A DNA stretch of 64,000 nucleotides, from positions 62,001 to 126,000 of the forward strand of contig JBBRTV010000005.1 in NCBI GenBank assembly GCA_038243995.1. The letters run 5' to 3'. Both the position numbers and the translations under genes were made by a program. Under the pieces are notes generated by a model. It was not told the DNA's origin and searched no databases. It saw only the letters and a program-made list of their open reading frames with translations. How positions within the stretch are numbered: the stretch's first letter is position 1; the number at the start of each line of letters is the position of its first letter. The DNA is from Scleromatobacter sp038243995 (lineage in GTDB: Bacteria; Pseudomonadota; Gammaproteobacteria; Burkholderiales; Burkholderiaceae_C). Positions 1-9,279 of the stretch are shown here, one piece after another.

Positions 1-80
1 AACAGGCCGACGACGATGACGAAGAGCCCGAAGACGACACGGTGCCGCTGCCGGTGCGCGGAGTAGACACGGACTCTCAT
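1..80 (-). CDS. Partial small membrane protein (start only)
   Basis: The first 26 codons of a minus-strand gene are inside the window; the rest lies beyond position 1. Its ATG shares one base with the TGA of the gene at 80-469 (TGATG), so the two are translationally coupled. After a basic head, MRVRVYSAHRQRHR, the residues VVFGLFVIVVGL begin a membrane segment. The basic-then-hydrophobic start resembles the neighbour at 80-469 and the LiaI/LiaF-type transmembrane family. The function is unknown; family placement is inferred from a short stretch. Confidence 0.55.
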   Translation of the reverse strand, partial: MRVRVYSAHRQRHRVVFGLFVIVVGL

Positions 81-469
81 CACCACGACCGGTCGCCCGC
101 CGACGACGAGGCCCCGACCAGGCCGCGCGCCACCGCGGCAACGCCGACGGCCATCACCACGACCGGCCAGGTGCCCGTGAACGTCCAGCCCTGCACATGC
201 TCGAACACGACATACAGATAAGCCGCGATGGCGATCCGCAGCAGGCCGTCGATCACCGCCGCGGCATGGCGCTCGACTGCGATCTTCACGACGCCGGACC
301 ACGCCAGCGTGGCCGGCAAGAGGAGCCACAGTTCGCGTGCCGAGAAGCCGTCCGCGCCCTTCAGCAGCCAGGCGAGGCCGACTGCGACCAATGCGACGCC
401 CCAGGCCACGCGCCGGTAGCGGCGGTGTGCGCGCGCGGCACCAGTGAAACGATGGGTTGAATGAAACAT
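80..469 (-). CDS. Small multi-pass membrane protein, LiaI/LiaF-like
   Basis: 129 aa starting at MFHSTHRFTG. A basic head containing RAHRRYRR is followed by about four hydrophobic segments (near residues 20-35, 43-60, 70-90 and 97-118). The pattern WGVALVAVGLAWLL then LWLLLPATLAWSG is typical of the transmembrane region seen in LiaI/LiaF-type proteins. An in-frame start 56 codons further upstream is possible but would add a basic, low-complexity stretch with no family support. It lies 130 bp downstream of the transglutaminase gene on the same strand and overlaps the next gene by one base. It may be the tail of the same operon, but no function can be assigned. Confidence 0.6.
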   Translation of the reverse strand: MFHSTHRFTGAARAHRRYRRVAWGVALVAVGLAWLLKGADGFSARELWLLLPATLAWSGVVKIAVERHAAAVIDGLLRIAIAAYLYVVFEHVQGWTFTGTWPVVVMAVGVAAVARGLVGASSSAGDRSW

Positions 470-599
470 GCTTGCCGTCCTTCCGGGATTGTCGAGCATG
501 ACCGCAGGATCGCGCAAAACCGGTGCGCCGGCACGCGGTTTCCGACCAATCAGCGCGAATCGCCGACGAACTGCGGGGCCGCTGCGGGCGCCGCCGCGA

Positions 600-1766
600 T
601 CAGATCGGCTCGACGGTGACCGCGACCCGCGGCGCATTGCCCGAACCGCCGCGGATCACGCCCCGCAGCGGCGCGACGTCGGCGTAGTCGCGACCCCAGG
701 CCAGCGTGACGTGATCGATGCCGACGGCGACGTCGTTGGTCGGGTCAAGCGCCAGCCAGCCGTACGGAGGGCACCAGACCGCGGCCCACGCATGCGAGGC
801 GTCGGCGCCGACCAGCCGCGGCTTGCCCGGCGGCGGCTGCGTCAACAGGTATCCGCTCACATACCTGGCCGCGAGGCCGAGCGAGCGGCAGGCTCCGATG
901 AGCACGTGCGCGAAATCCTGGCAGACCCCGTGGCGCAGCTCCAGCGCCTCGAGCGCGCCGGTGCTGACCGAGGTGCTCTGGGGCAGGTATTCGAATTCCT
1001 CGTGGATCCGGTGCATCAGCGCAAAGGCCAGTTCCGCCACGCCCTCGTGGGCCTCGGCGCTCGCGCGCGCCCAGTCGGCCAGCGCCTGCGCGCGCGGCGC
1101 GAGCTCGGAGTCGAGCGCGAACTCCGCGGCCTCGAACGCGGCGCGCTCGGGGGCGGGCTGGCGTCGCGGCGACATGCCGGGCGTGCCGTGCGACACGCCG
1201 TGGACGTTCGAGCCGGCGTGATATCGCAACTCGCGCGCCACCTCGCGCCAGGGCAGGCTCGCGCCTGCGGGGGGCAGGACCGATGCGCTGATGCCCGCCT
1301 CGAAGGTGGAGACGACGTCGAGCTCGTCGTGCACCCGGGAGTGCGCGAACACCTGGCGCGCGTTGCCCCACGGATCGAAGGTCTCGCGGATGCCGCCGGG
1401 AAGTTCGACGCCGGCGTCGGGCCGTGGCGAGACGACCAGCGACCAGACGCGCACCTGCTGCGTCCCGGTGTCGCGCGGGCGCAGGTGCGCCAGGTGCTGC
1501 GCGCCCTCGATCTCGGAGTCGTAGCGGTAGCTGGTGGCGTGGCGCACGCGCAGCCAGCGCACTGGCGGCGCGGTCGTCGTCTGCGCATCCGGGTCGGACG
1601 CGATCAGGCGATAGCCATCGTCATCCGACCGGGGCAACGGGCCCGGCTCGGCGTCGTCCGGCAAACGGAGGTCGCCGGGTCCGTGGCCCCGGGATCCAGA
1701 CTCCGACCGTAACTGGGATTGCGATTGCGACGGCGACTGCGACTGCGACTGCGAGGATTCCGTCAT
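600..1766 (-). CDS. Transglutaminase-like cysteine protease family protein with SQ-repeat N-terminus
   Basis: 388 aa. Residues 1-65 are a low-complexity, probably disordered head with Ser-Gln repeats. Residues about 70-155 look like the bacterial transglutaminase N-terminal domain (TSYRYDSEIEGAQH). The papain-like core follows with Cys282 in HGVCQDFAHVL, His325 in DASHAWAAVW and Asp341 in LALDPTND, so the catalytic triad is complete. The ATG overlaps the TGA of the upstream ATP-grasp/alpha-E gene by 4 bp, which fixes the start and implies coupled translation. In this family such domains are thought to hydrolyse or form amide bonds. Paired with ATP-grasp ligases, it probably cleaves or transfers a peptide made by them; this is inference. 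It is the last clear member of the five-gene operon. Confidence 0.85.
   Translation of the reverse strand: MTESSQSQSQSPSQSQSQLRSESGSRGHGPGDLRLPDDAEPGPLPRSDDDGYRLIASDPDAQTTTAPPVRWLRVRHATSYRYDSEIEGAQHLAHLRPRDTGTQQVRVWSLVVSPRPDAGVELPGGIRETFDPWGNARQVFAHSRVHDELDVVSTFEAGISASVLPPAGASLPWREVARELRYHAGSNVHGVSHGTPGMSPRRQPAPERAAFEAAEFALDSELAPRAQALADWARASAEAHEGVAELAFALMHRIHEEFEYLPQSTSVSTGALEALELRHGVCQDFAHVLIGACRSLGLAARYVSGYLLTQPPPGKPRLVGADASHAWAAVWCPPYGWLALDPTNDVAVGIDHVTLAWGRDYADVAPLRGVIRGGSGNAPRVAVTVEPI
1712..1754. repeat. Hexanucleotide repeat coding for Ser-Gln
   Basis: A 6-bp period (tgcgac/tgcgat on the plus strand) runs through the start of the transglutaminase gene. On the minus strand it encodes SQ three times, an SP, then SQ three times. 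Because the unit is 6 bp, gain or loss of copies would not shift the frame. The same kind of tract ends the ATP-grasp gene at 9286-9306. Confidence 0.8.
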
Positions 1767-4372
1767 TGCCACACCGTGTGGTCGACCGGGCCGACGTGCG
1801 AGAACAGGCGCCGCCCGACTTCGGCGGAGAGCGCCTGCGTGCGGTCGCTGAGATTTCTCAGCGAAGCGACCAGAGCGCCGTGCCGGCCGTCGTCGTCGGG
1901 TTGGCACAAGGTCTCCAGCGACCAATTGTCCGGGGCAGGCAGGTCGTCGAGCACGCGTTGCACCCAAGGTGCCTCGTGGCGCGCGAGGCGCGTGACGCGA
2001 TCGCGCAGCGTGCGCGCGACGCCCGCGAGCGAGCGCGGGTTGTCCGGGTCGAGCACCAGCAGGTGCAGCAGCGGCGGCAGCTCGCGGCGCGCCTGGAATT
2101 GCGCCCGATACGTGATGGTCGAATCGAACAGCGCCAGCAGCAACGCGAAGCCGTCGTCGCGCTCGGGCAGGTCGAGTTCCATGCCCAGCATCAGCGACTG
2201 GGTGAGGAAGTCGAGCCGCTCCGTCTGCCGGCCGACGCTCAGCAGCCGCCAGCCGTCGTCGCGCGTCATGCGGTCGGACTGCGCGCCGGTGATCGCGGCG
2301 AGGTGGGTGGCCGCGCGCTGCAGCACGACGAGCACATCGCTGACCGGCTCGACCGCATGTCCGCCAGTACTGACCGAGCGGGGATGGAGGATCGCGCCGA
2401 GACGTTCCTCGAAATTGCGGCCGACGGTGTCGATCAAGTTCCAGTGCTCCTGCGAAAGCCGTTCGCGCAAGGCCTGAGCGCAGCCGCGCAGGGCCCGCAG
2501 GTTCCAGGCGACGCTCATGCAGCCGGCGCCGTCGGCCATCGAGTGGACGAGCGAGCGCTCGAACACGCGTACCGACTGCGCCGGCGAAGGCACGCCGCTG
2601 CGAATCAGCCCGTTGCGCAGCCCCAGCCGGCCGAGCGCGTCGAGCAGCACCGGATTCGCGTTGTTCAGCGCTTCGAGCGTGATGCGCGCGAGGCGCACGT
2701 TGTTGTCCGCCCGCTCGGTGTAGCGACCGAGCCAGTAGAGGTTCTCCGCGGCGCGGCTGGTGACCGTGCGCCGCACCTGGCTGAGGTCGGCGGCGCTGAG
2801 CGGCTTGGGCAGGAGGCTGGTGGCATCCACCTGGCCTTCGGTCATCACCCAGGTGTCGACGCTGACGCTGCCGTGCTGCATCGACAGCCAGGCGTCCTGC
2901 GCCGTGTCGCGTCGGGTCGCCACGCGGGTGAGCGCGCCCGGCATCGCGTGCCAGCCGCCGCGCCCATCGGTCATCGCGTAGACACGCACCAGGGCCGCGC
3001 GCGGCTCGAGCGTGCCCTCTTTCCAGACGGGGATCTCGGACGGCCGCACGCGCGACTGCAGGGTGTAGGCGGCCGGACGCGCCTCGATGTCGGCCCGCAG
3101 GCCGGCACGCGCGGCGGGCGGCAGCTCGGCGATGCCGTGCGGGGCGAAACCCTGCGTGGTCTCGCTGGTGGGGAAGGTGGGGGCGACGACGAAGTCGGCC
3201 AGGCGTTCGCGCTGCGCCCGCCAGACGCTCTCCTCGCCGCACCACCAGCTGGTCGTCGACGGCAGCAGCAGTTCCTCGCCGAGCAGCCGGCGCGACACCG
3301 CGGGCCAGAACGCCGCGAGGCCCGGGCTCTCGAGGAAGCCGGCGCCGGGTGCGTTCGCGACGACGACCTGGCCGGCACGGATCACCCCCAGCAACCCGGG
3401 CACGCCCAGGGCCGAATCGCCGCGCAGCTCCAGCGGGTCGAGGTACTCGTCGTCGACCCGTCGCACCAGCACGTGCACCGGCTCCAGGCCGTGCAGGGTC
3501 TTCAGGTACAGCCGCTCGCCGCGCACCGTCAGGTCGCCGCCTTCGACGAGCGTGATACCGAGGTAGCGCGAGAGGAACGCATGCTCGAAGTAGGTCTCGT
3601 TGTGCGGGCCCGGGGTCAACAGCACGACGCGGGCGTTGTCACCCATCGGGCTCAGGCGCTGTAGCCCTTTGAGCAGGCCGAGGAAGCCGGCCGCCACGCG
3701 TTGCACGTGCAGGTCGCGGAACGCGGCCGGGAACTGCTGCGAGATGATGAGGCGGTTCTCGAGCAGGTAGCCCAGCCCGGACGGCGCCTGCGTGCGCTGG
3801 CTCACGACCCGCCACGCGCCTTCGGCGCCGCGCGCGAGGTCGAAGGCCGCGACGTGCAGCCGCACGCCGCCGGCCGGCTCGCAGCCGTGCATCGCGCGCA
3901 GGTATTGAGGGTGTGCGAGCACCAGCGACGCCGGCAGCAGGCCTTCGTCGAGCAGGCTGCGGCTGCCGTAGACGTCGGCCAGCACCGCGTCGAGCAGGCG
4001 GGCGCGCTGGATCACGCCTGCCTCGATCTCGCCCCAGGCCGCCGCGTCGATCAGGAACGGCAAGGGTTCGAGGGGCCACGCGTTGGCCGAGGCGGCGCCT
4101 TCGGCATAGACGTTGTAGGTGACGCCGTCATCCTGCACGCGGCGCCCGATGCGCGACCGGGTCTGCGCGAGGTCGATCCAACCGTCGGCGCCAGCGGCGT
4201 TGAAGAAGGCCTGCCAGCTGGGGGCGAGCGCGTCGCCGCTCGCCGCGTCCTCGGCGGCGCGGCCGTGCAGCTCGTCGTAGCTTCCGGGCGTGCCACGCAC
4301 GGCGGCGGCGCGCGCGAGAGCGGCGGCTTCGGGGGCGTCGTCGGGGAGGAAGCTGGTCTGCACGTTGGGCAT
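1763..4372 (-). CDS. Circularly permuted ATP-grasp / alpha-E fusion protein
   Basis: 869 aa, two parts. Residues about 80-515 are the circularly permuted type-2 ATP-grasp region: APSGLGYLLENR at 196-207, LLTPGPHNETYFEHAFL near 251-267, VRRVDDEYLDPLELRGD near 303-319, and NAPGAG at 340. Residues about 535-860 are an alpha-E (DUF403) domain opening with SRAAENLYWLGRYTERADN. The stand-alone ATP-grasp protein of the same operon has EDN before the RVPSG motif and a KEVHGAGGYG loop. Here those positions read SQR and APTFPTSETT, so ATP binding may be altered or lost. The family is predicted to build amide bonds; substrates are unknown. The ATG at 4372 lacks a strong Shine-Dalgarno. It sits 284 bp downstream of the DUF2126 gene and overlaps the next gene by 4 bp. 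Confidence 0.85.
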   Translation of the reverse strand: MPNVQTSFLPDDAPEAAALARAAAVRGTPGSYDELHGRAAEDAASGDALAPSWQAFFNAAGADGWIDLAQTRSRIGRRVQDDGVTYNVYAEGAASANAWPLEPLPFLIDAAAWGEIEAGVIQRARLLDAVLADVYGSRSLLDEGLLPASLVLAHPQYLRAMHGCEPAGGVRLHVAAFDLARGAEGAWRVVSQRTQAPSGLGYLLENRLIISQQFPAAFRDLHVQRVAAGFLGLLKGLQRLSPMGDNARVVLLTPGPHNETYFEHAFLSRYLGITLVEGGDLTVRGERLYLKTLHGLEPVHVLVRRVDDEYLDPLELRGDSALGVPGLLGVIRAGQVVVANAPGAGFLESPGLAAFWPAVSRRLLGEELLLPSTTSWWCGEESVWRAQRERLADFVVAPTFPTSETTQGFAPHGIAELPPAARAGLRADIEARPAAYTLQSRVRPSEIPVWKEGTLEPRAALVRVYAMTDGRGGWHAMPGALTRVATRRDTAQDAWLSMQHGSVSVDTWVMTEGQVDATSLLPKPLSAADLSQVRRTVTSRAAENLYWLGRYTERADNNVRLARITLEALNNANPVLLDALGRLGLRNGLIRSGVPSPAQSVRVFERSLVHSMADGAGCMSVAWNLRALRGCAQALRERLSQEHWNLIDTVGRNFEERLGAILHPRSVSTGGHAVEPVSDVLVVLQRAATHLAAITGAQSDRMTRDDGWRLLSVGRQTERLDFLTQSLMLGMELDLPERDDGFALLLALFDSTITYRAQFQARRELPPLLHLLVLDPDNPRSLAGVARTLRDRVTRLARHEAPWVQRVLDDLPAPDNWSLETLCQPDDDGRHGALVASLRNLSDRTQALSAEVGRRLFSHVGPVDHTVWQ

Positions 4373-4656
4373 CGGGAAACGTTCGAACGGGACGGCGGTC
4401 GCCGGCTATGACTCGACGATCGCTCGGAAATCGAGGGGGGGGGTGGCCCCAAGACTAACCGAGTCCCGACCGCGGCGTCGGTGCGCTGGCCGCAACAACG
4501 CCGGCGGCGCTCATCGTGGCGCGCCGGGCCGCCCGCCGTGTGGCGCGGTCGTCGAGGGAACTGCGGTGGCGCGCGGCCGCCGCGGTTCCTGCAGCCTGAC
4601 CGGACGCCGCTGGGGCGGCAGCGCCCGGAACCGGGGCAGGCACCGCCTTCGCTCGA
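4373..4656. other. 284-bp gap inside the ATP-grasp operon with a 9-base homopolymer
   Basis: This is the only long gap in an otherwise tight operon. It holds a run of nine G (C on the coding strand) at 4435-4443, about 63 bp upstream of the ATP-grasp/alpha-E start. Open frames through the gap have arginine-rich, shadow-like composition, and I do not call a gene. An internal promoter is possible, but no clear -35/-10 pair is visible. Confidence 0.5.
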
Positions 4657-7600
4657 TCAGCGATGCGTGCGCAGATCGAGCGTGAACGGGAATTCCGCGC
4701 TGCGCCGCGGCTGCGACACCTGCATCTTCCCGGGCGTGTGGCCGAGCGCGAAGAAGCGCGCGAGCCGCCGGCTTTCGGCTTCGTAGGCATTGACCGGCAG
4801 GGTCGCGTAGTTGCGACCGCCGGGATGGGCCACGTGGTACTGGCAGCCGCCGAGCGAGCGTTGCGACCAGGTGTCGACCAGGTCGACGGTCAGCGGCGCC
4901 TGCACCGGAATCGTCGGGTGCAGCCCCGACGGCGGCTGCCACGCGCGGTAGCGCACGCCGCCCACGAACTCGCCCACGCGCCCGGTGGGCTGCAGCGGCA
5001 CCGGCTGGCCGTTGACGGTCAGGACGTGGCGCGACGCTATCATCCCGGTGACCACCAGCTCGATGCGCTCCAGCGACGAGTCGACATAGCGCACGGTGCC
5101 GCCGGCGCTGCCCTCCTCGCCCATCACGTGCCAGGGCTCGAGCGCGTTGCGCAGCGTCACGTGCACGCCGCTCGACGCGAACTCCCCCACCTTGGGGAAA
5201 CGGAACTCGAAATGCGGCGCGAACCACGCGCGGTCGAACGGCATCCCGGCCTCGCCCATCTCGCCGATCACGTCGGCGAAGTCGGTCTCGACGAAATGCG
5301 GCAGCAGGAAGCGATCGTGCAGCTCGGTACCCCAGCGCACCAGCGGCACGGTGTAAGGCTCGGCCCAGAAGCGGGCGACGAGCGCGCGCAACAGCAGCTG
5401 CTGCACGACGCTCATGCGCGCATGCGGCGGCATCTCGAAGGCGCGCAGCTCCAGCAGGCCCAGCCGGCCGGTGGCGGCATCGGGCGAGTAGAGCTTGTCG
5501 ATGCAGAACTCGCTGCGGTGCGTGTTGCCGGTGGCGTCGACCAGGATGTTGCGCAGGCTGCGGTCGACGAGCCAGGGCGGCATCGCCTCGCCTCGCTCGC
5601 GCGTTGCGCGGGCGATCTCGGCAAGGGCGATCTCGAGCTCGTAGAGCTGGTCGTTGCGTGCCTCGTCGATGCGCGGCGCCTGGCTGGTCGGGCCGATGAA
5701 CAGCCCGGAGAACAGGTAGCTCAACGACGGGTGGTTGTGCCAGTACGCGAGCAGGCTGCCGAGGACGTCGGGCCGGCGCAGGAACGGCGAGTCCGACGGC
5801 GTGGCGCCGCCGAGCACGAAGTGGTTGCCGCCGCCGGTGCCGGTGTGGCGGCCGTCGATCATGAACTTCTCGCTCGAGAGGCGCGACAGGCGTGCGGCCT
5901 CGTAGAGGAATTCGGTGTGTTCGACAAGCTCGTGCCAGTTGTAGGCCGGATGGATGTTGACCTCGATGACACCCGGATCGGGAGTGACCTGCAGCAACTT
6001 CAGGCGCGGATCGCGCGGCGGCGGGTAGCCTTCGAGCACCAGCTTGACCTTCAGTTCGGCGGCCGTCGCCTCGACCGCGCAGAGGAGTTCGAGATAGTCC
6101 TCCAGACGCTCCAGCGGCGGCATGAAGAGGTACAGGACGCCGCTTTCCTTGCCCGTGCGCTCTGCCTTCGGGCCGTTGGCGCGGCGCGGGTCGCGCACCT
6201 CGATGCACAGCGCGGACCGCGTGATCCAGTTCGCGGATTCGAACCGCGCCGGGAGGTGATCGTCGATCGCGCCGCCGGGCGCCTTCGCGGACGCCGCTGC
6301 CGCCCGGTTGGAGGCCAGCGCGAGCGCCGTCGCACTGCCCGCGCCGCCGACGGTGGCGCCACCGACGATGCGCGTCAGCACGGGGGCCGTATCGGCCGCC
6401 GATTGCGGCCTGATGGGCGGCACGAGGGACAGCGGGGCCGCAAGGCCGGCCGGACCCGTCGCGCCCGCCGGTGCGCCCGCAGGCGCGCCCGCGGGGGGGA
6501 ACGACGCCGGCAAGGGGCCGCGCGGCGCGAAGGGATCCTGCTCGATCATGAACGGGTATTCGGTCTCCTTGACCCAGGCGAGCGCCTCGAGCGGCAGCCG
6601 ATAGCCCATCGGGGAGTCGCCAGGAATCAGGTACATGCGCTCCCCGCGGAAATGCCAAGGGCCGGTGACCCACTTGCCGCCTGCCAGGCCGGGGCCCTGT
6701 TCGCGTTTCAGCGGCAGGACGTAGCCGACCGGCGTGTCCAGCCCCTGCGTGAACACGCGACGCAGGCGATTGCGTTCGAGTTCGTCCGCCAGCCGGGCAT
6801 CGAACGGATCGACGTTGATCGGCAACTGGCGCTCGCGCCAGAGGTAGTAGAAGGTGTCCTCGAAGCCGGCCTGCACCGTCGTGTCGGTGATCCCGAGGCG
6901 CCGCGCGAGCGCGGCGCCGAAGCGCTGCGCGTCGCCGGCGGTGTAGGCGTGCGGCGCGCGCTCGTCGGCGAACAGCGACGGATCGTTCCAGCACGGCTGG
7001 CCGTCGGAGCGCCAGCAGATCGACAGGGCCCAGCGCGGCAACTGCTCGCCGGGATACCACTTGCCCTGGCCATGGTGCAGGAAGCCGCCCTTGCCGTAGT
7101 GGTCGCGCAGCCGGAGCACGAGCTCCTGGGCGCGCATGCGCTTGGTGGGCCCGAGCGCATCGGTGTTCCACTCCGCGCCGTCGCGGTCGTCGACGCTCAC
7201 GAACGTCGGCTCGCCTCCCATCGTCAGGCGCACGTCGCCGGCCAGCAATTGCGCGTCGACGCGTTCGCCGAGCGCCAGCACGGCCTGCCATTGCGCTTCG
7301 GTGTACGGCAGCGTGACGCGAGGCGATTCCCAGATGCGCGTCACGCCCATGTGGTGGCTGAACTCGACTTCGGACTCCTCTACACCGCCGCTGATCGGAG
7401 CGGCGCTCGAGGGTTGCGGCGTGCAGGCGAGCGGGATGTGGCCTTCGCCGGCGAGCAGTCCGGAAGTGGGGTCGAAGCCGATCCAGCCGGCACCGGGCAG
7501 GTAGACCTCGCACCAGGCGTGCAGGTCGGTGAAATCGACTTCGGTGCCGCTCGGCCCGTCGAGGGCCTTCTGGTCGGGTGCGAGCTGGATCAGGTAGCCC

Positions 7601-8205
7601 GAGACGAAGCGTGCCGCGAGTCCGAGGTGGCGCAGCACCTGCACCATCAGCCAGCCCGAATCTCGGCACGAGCCGGAGGCGCCGGCCAGCGTCTCTTCCG
7701 GCGTCTGCACGCCCGGCTCCATGCGGATCAGGTAGCGGATGTCGCCCTGGAGCCGCTGGTTGAGCGCGACCATGAAGTCCATCGTGGCCTTCGGCTCGCG
7801 CGGGATGCTGGCGACGAACGCGGCCAGCAGCGGCGTCGCCGCGTCCGCGACCATGTAGGGTGCGAGCTCGGTGGCCAGCGCCTCGCCGTACGTGAACGGG
7901 AACTTCTCGGCGCTCTCCTCGAGGAAGAAGTCGAACGGGTTGTAGACCGCCATCTCGGCGACGAGGTCGATCGTGACCTTGAATTCGGTCGTCGGCTTCG
8001 GGAACACGAGCCGGGCGAGGTAGTTCGCGAACGGATCCTGCTGCCAGTTGATGAAATGGTCGACCGGCTCGACTTTCAGCGAGTACGACAGGATAGGCGT
8101 GCGGCAATGCGGCGCGGGGCGCAGGCGGACGATCTGCGGGCCGAGCGTGACGAGGCGGTCGTACTTGTAGTGGGTAACGTGGTTCAGCGCGACGTGGATA
8201 GCCAA
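4657..8205 (-). CDS. Transglutaminase fused to DUF2126 domain
   Basis: 1182 aa. The N-terminal part (about 1-290) is a transglutaminase: N-domain with THYKYDRLV, then Cys180 in SGSCRDSGW, His229 in DLHAWCEVYL and Asp245 in GFDPTSGLL. Residues about 300-1120 match the large DUF2126 region that follows transglutaminases in this locus type (MGGEPTFV, HHGQGKWYPGEQLPRWAL, DGRHTGTGGGNH). A low-complexity Ala/Pro/Gly linker at about 555-640 splits the DUF2126 part. The start codon is TTG, supported by an AGGGAG site 6 bases upstream and by homology beginning at MAIHVALNHVTHYKYD; no better ATG lies nearby. It stands 103 bp downstream of the alpha-E gene on the same strand. The role is inferred to be amide-bond chemistry on the ATP-grasp product. 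Confidence 0.87.
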   Translation of the reverse strand: MAIHVALNHVTHYKYDRLVTLGPQIVRLRPAPHCRTPILSYSLKVEPVDHFINWQQDPFANYLARLVFPKPTTEFKVTIDLVAEMAVYNPFDFFLEESAEKFPFTYGEALATELAPYMVADAATPLLAAFVASIPREPKATMDFMVALNQRLQGDIRYLIRMEPGVQTPEETLAGASGSCRDSGWLMVQVLRHLGLAARFVSGYLIQLAPDQKALDGPSGTEVDFTDLHAWCEVYLPGAGWIGFDPTSGLLAGEGHIPLACTPQPSSAAPISGGVEESEVEFSHHMGVTRIWESPRVTLPYTEAQWQAVLALGERVDAQLLAGDVRLTMGGEPTFVSVDDRDGAEWNTDALGPTKRMRAQELVLRLRDHYGKGGFLHHGQGKWYPGEQLPRWALSICWRSDGQPCWNDPSLFADERAPHAYTAGDAQRFGAALARRLGITDTTVQAGFEDTFYYLWRERQLPINVDPFDARLADELERNRLRRVFTQGLDTPVGYVLPLKREQGPGLAGGKWVTGPWHFRGERMYLIPGDSPMGYRLPLEALAWVKETEYPFMIEQDPFAPRGPLPASFPPAGAPAGAPAGATGPAGLAAPLSLVPPIRPQSAADTAPVLTRIVGGATVGGAGSATALALASNRAAAASAKAPGGAIDDHLPARFESANWITRSALCIEVRDPRRANGPKAERTGKESGVLYLFMPPLERLEDYLELLCAVEATAAELKVKLVLEGYPPPRDPRLKLLQVTPDPGVIEVNIHPAYNWHELVEHTEFLYEAARLSRLSSEKFMIDGRHTGTGGGNHFVLGGATPSDSPFLRRPDVLGSLLAYWHNHPSLSYLFSGLFIGPTSQAPRIDEARNDQLYELEIALAEIARATRERGEAMPPWLVDRSLRNILVDATGNTHRSEFCIDKLYSPDAATGRLGLLELRAFEMPPHARMSVVQQLLLRALVARFWAEPYTVPLVRWGTELHDRFLLPHFVETDFADVIGEMGEAGMPFDRAWFAPHFEFRFPKVGEFASSGVHVTLRNALEPWHVMGEEGSAGGTVRYVDSSLERIELVVTGMIASRHVLTVNGQPVPLQPTGRVGEFVGGVRYRAWQPPSGLHPTIPVQAPLTVDLVDTWSQRSLGGCQYHVAHPGGRNYATLPVNAYEAESRRLARFFALGHTPGKMQVSQPRRSAEFPFTLDLRTHR

Positions 8206-8211
8206 GAGCGA

Positions 8212-8217
8212 CTCCCT
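8212..8217 (-). promoter_or_regulatory. Ribosome binding site that fixes a TTG start
   Basis: AGGGAG on the minus strand lies 6 bases before TTG at 8205. This decides the start of the transglutaminase-DUF2126 gene, which has no ATG in a suitable place. Confidence 0.7.
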
Positions 8218-8308
8218 GAAATGACAAGCCCGCGCGCCTTGTCAGGCCCGCGGGACGAAAGGTTGGCGGCGAGCGCCCGGGCGCGATCGCGTCCGGGCGC
8301 CGCCCGGC

Positions 8309-9265
8309 TCAATGAGCGCTGACGAGGAAGTCCCGGCTGATGCCCATGCCCAGATCGCCGACGCTGGCCAGGAACTGCGTCAGGTAGGCGTGCAGGCCGG
8401 TGGCGAGGATCTCGTCGATGCGGCCGAAGCGCAGGCCGGCTTCGAGCCGGCCTGCCATGCGCAGGGTCTCGTCGGACTGCTCGTTGGCGACGTGGCGCAG
8501 GTTGCCCAGCATGCGACCCAGGCAGGCGGCGAGCGAGCGCGGCATGTCGCGGCGCAGGATGAGCAGCTCGGCGACCTTTTCGGGCTGGATCACGTTGCGA
8601 TAGACCTTGCGATAGACCTCGAAGCCGGACACCGAGCGCAGGATCGCCGACCAGTGATAGAACTCGTACTCGGTGTCGCGCTCGTCGGCGCGACCGTAGA
8701 AGTCGCTTTCGACGGCGTGGAACTTGACGTCGAGCAGGCGTGCGGTGTTGTCCGCGCGCTCGAGGAACGAGCCGATGCGCACGAAGTGGAAGGCTTCGTC
8801 CTGCAGCATCGTGCCGACCGCGACGCCGCGCGACAGGTGCGAGCGGAACTTGACCCACTCGAACACCTCGGTCGGGTCGTTCTTCAATTCGCCGCCGGCG
8901 AGCAGCTTGTTGAATTCCAGCCAGGTCTGGTTGGTCGTCTCCCAGACCTCGGTCGTCAGGGTGCCGCGCACCGCGCGCGCGTTTTCGCGCGCGGCGCGCA
9001 GGCAGCTGACGATAGACGACGGGTTGTCTTCGTCGCTGACCATGAAGTGCATCAGGTTCTGCGCGTCGATCTCGCCGTAGCGTTTCGTGTAGTCGCCCGT
9101 CAGTTCGCTGATCGCGAGCAGGCCGCGCCAGCCGAGCTCGGCGACGGCCTCGGACTGCGGCAGCAACGCGGTCTGGTAGTTGACGTCGAGCATGCGCGCG
9201 GTGTTCTCGGCGCGCTCCATGTAGCGCGACATCCAGAACAGATGGTCGGCGGTGCGGGAAAGCAT
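8309..9265 (-). CDS. Alpha-E (DUF403) domain protein
   Basis: 318 aa, an all-helical stand-alone alpha-E protein. The defining glutamate motifs are present: SRYMERAENTARMLDV near residues 13-28 and FLERADNTARLLDVKFH in the second half. The same fold is fused to the C-terminus of the ATP-grasp protein at 1763-4372, so the operon carries two alpha-E copies. The start is supported by a GAGGAG site upstream. It begins 14 bp after the stop of the ATP-grasp gene, so the two are co-transcribed. No enzymatic activity is established for this domain. Its constant pairing with permuted ATP-grasp proteins suggests a partner or transferase role, which is inference. Confidence 0.9.
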   Translation of the reverse strand: MLSRTADHLFWMSRYMERAENTARMLDVNYQTALLPQSEAVAELGWRGLLAISELTGDYTKRYGEIDAQNLMHFMVSDEDNPSSIVSCLRAARENARAVRGTLTTEVWETTNQTWLEFNKLLAGGELKNDPTEVFEWVKFRSHLSRGVAVGTMLQDEAFHFVRIGSFLERADNTARLLDVKFHAVESDFYGRADERDTEYEFYHWSAILRSVSGFEVYRKVYRNVIQPEKVAELLILRRDMPRSLAACLGRMLGNLRHVANEQSDETLRMAGRLEAGLRFGRIDEILATGLHAYLTQFLASVGDLGMGISRDFLVSAH

Positions 9266-9279
9266 CTTTGCAAGTCTCC

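Noticed and set aside
468..1712. Long plus-strand open frames opposite the transglutaminase (and similarly 1424-3664, 4663-8322, 9268-13083, 54313-56046)
   Set aside because: They are antisense to well-supported genes, are Arg/Ala/Gly-rich, and show no domain; typical of long shadow frames in very GC-rich DNA.
1767..3245. N-terminal extension of the transglutaminase frame
   Set aside because: It overlaps the ATP-grasp/alpha-E gene in another frame and is low-complexity; the ATGA overlap at 1763-1766 marks the real start.
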